Positions 62,761-64,000 of a stretch of 64,000 nucleotides of DNA are shown here, piece after piece. The DNA lies in NCBI RefSeq assembly GCF_963855985.1, contig NC_087095.1, positions 14,518,001 through 14,582,000 on the forward strand, read 5' to 3'. Below the pieces are notes generated by a model. The model did not search any database. It was not told the origin of the DNA and was given only the letters and a program-made list of their open reading frames with translations. Positions within the stretch are counted from its first letter, which is position 1. Every line of letters begins with the position of its first letter. The translations under genes and the position numbers were made by a program. This DNA is from Ostrinia nubilalis. Lineage: Eukaryota > Arthropoda > Insecta > Lepidoptera > Crambidae.

Positions 62761-64000
62761 GTGATAAAACAAGTGGAGAAAACAATCGGCACAAAAAAAT
62801 CTTCATAGAGTCATGATCCCCATAACTGAGAAAACGACAGAAGAGAGAAATAGGCGTCTAATAGTCGGTGTAAATAAACTTTCCTCTTCTCATTATTTGT
62901 AAATATTGAGAATTTCATTCAAACTTTTGACCCACATTCGGTTATTTTAATTTGAACTGTATTGCAAAAAAAAAATTAAAATGATTATTAACACCTACTT
63001 ACTTTTTATTAATTTCATCCGCGTAGAGTCAAAATAAGTTAAACTAATTTTTGACTCCTGGAAATTCAATATAGAGCAAGTCTACTCCATCTAACTGTAG
63101 AATGACTCTACTCTTTGTATATTTGGTCGAGAGCTTATAATATACTCGTAGCTTTAATTACGGCTGTCGCATATTTATGTGCGAAATACCATCTTTCAGT
63201 AATTTGGAAAAGTACTGTACCTCTTACTTAAAGAGATTTAAACTCGTCTTTAAAAAACACAAGCACAACACACAGTTCACAAGAACTAACACTTAAATTA
63301 TTTTAGAACAGTCTCTTTACATGCATCTAATTGTGGCTGACATATTTCTAAAATTCATGTAATATTAAATAATTGAATCTTCGTCATCAAATTAAGCCAT
63401 CGAAAAAAAATTGCCCCTAAAATAAACTCAAAGATACCCTAAAATAAAATGATTATAATAAACGTGTATAAGTACTTGCTAAAACATGAAAAAACTCGTA
63501 TTTTTCTTTCCGAAAATACTTATTTACTTACACCTTATTATTCCTATAAAAGCTTTGTAAAGTATTTAGGATGATCACTCAAGATTTTGAATACATAATG
63601 TTGTCGTCAAAGAGTTCTTGAGCTTTTTTAAGTAGATATTATTGAGAGCTTATACAGATTTTTGGCGAATTGATGAAGTAAGTATTATAATAAAGACTAA
63701 GCTTAAGCTTTTAGCATATTAATCTACAACAGATAAAAGTATCTATGTGAATATCTAAAGACCTTTTCAAAATTAATAATGATGCTTTCAGAATTCAACT
63801 CAGTACTTAAGTATTCAAACTAAATCCCTAGATGCCGATTTTTTTGTGAAATATTTTTATACATTTTTACGTCTAAAACACACTTATAAAATACATAATT
63901 AAGTGCATCCATTAATAAAATAAATACCGTAACTTTTTAAGGTAAATAATATTGTCATAAAACCTTTATTTCTATTTTGTAACTGATTTAATTTTACTAC
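62761..64000. other. No gene recognised
   Basis: AT-rich to the window end; no ORF, TIR pair or RNA gene detected. Confidence 0.4.

Noticed and set aside
62589..62792. 67-codon minus-strand ORF with a histidine run
   Set aside because: Antisense to an RTE tail and its (ATG)n repeat.

Overview
The window looks like a non-coding, repeat-dense piece of a lepidopteran (moth or butterfly) nuclear genome. The composition is AT-rich. No host gene, rRNA, stand-alone tRNA, operon or CRISPR array could be recognised. Almost everything identifiable is transposable-element DNA of kinds common in Lepidoptera: TC...CTAG Helitrons, RTE-like LINE tails ending in (ATG)n, a tRNA-derived SINE, a BEL/Pao LTR element, and many short TIR elements flanked by TTA/TAA, TTAA or TA. 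The taxonomic call is inference from repeat style; no marker gene is present.

Layout. 1-7 kb: decayed repeats, Helitron fragments, LINE C-terminal remnants and an internally deleted piggyBac-like element (4881-5811). 7-16 kb: a TA-flanked MITE carrying an 80-bp TTAA-flanked insertion, RTE tails, two copies of a TWA-flanked MITE, Helitron H1 with an internal 134-bp tandem array, minus-strand Helitron ends, a (TTGC)n block and a SINE. 16-23 kb: two abutting palindromic MITEs, a long stretch with nothing recognisable, and a 2.1-kb TIR element with a 1.1-kb TIR element nested inside it. 23.2-29.8 kb: an intact BEL/Pao retrotransposon with one 1789-codon ORF, 451-bp LTRs that read identical, and a 5-bp target duplication; it is the youngest-looking feature here. 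30-36 kb: short MITEs and a 5'-truncated RTE element broken by a 1074-bp DNA element and a frameshift, then Helitron H2. 37.2-38.6 kb: a large inverted-repeat element whose arms (about 600 bp) each carry the same start-codon-led mini-ORF, with a TATA-like box kept in the left arm. 39-48 kb: a TIR element, Helitron H3 and small MITEs. 48.4-52.9 kb: a CR1/L2-type LINE with an intact ORF1, a deleted endonuclease and a long reverse-transcriptase ORF. 53.8-54.8 kb: a tandem array of 395-400 bp units, each complete unit containing an RTE tail. 55-62.8 kb: an hAT-like element nested in a MITE, several copies of a 120-bp MITE, Helitron and SINE remnants, and another RTE tail.

The interest of the window is in its nested insertions, which can be ordered from target duplications, and in a few structured elements that I cannot assign to a named family. 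Coordinates of element ends come from reading by eye and may be off by one or two bases.
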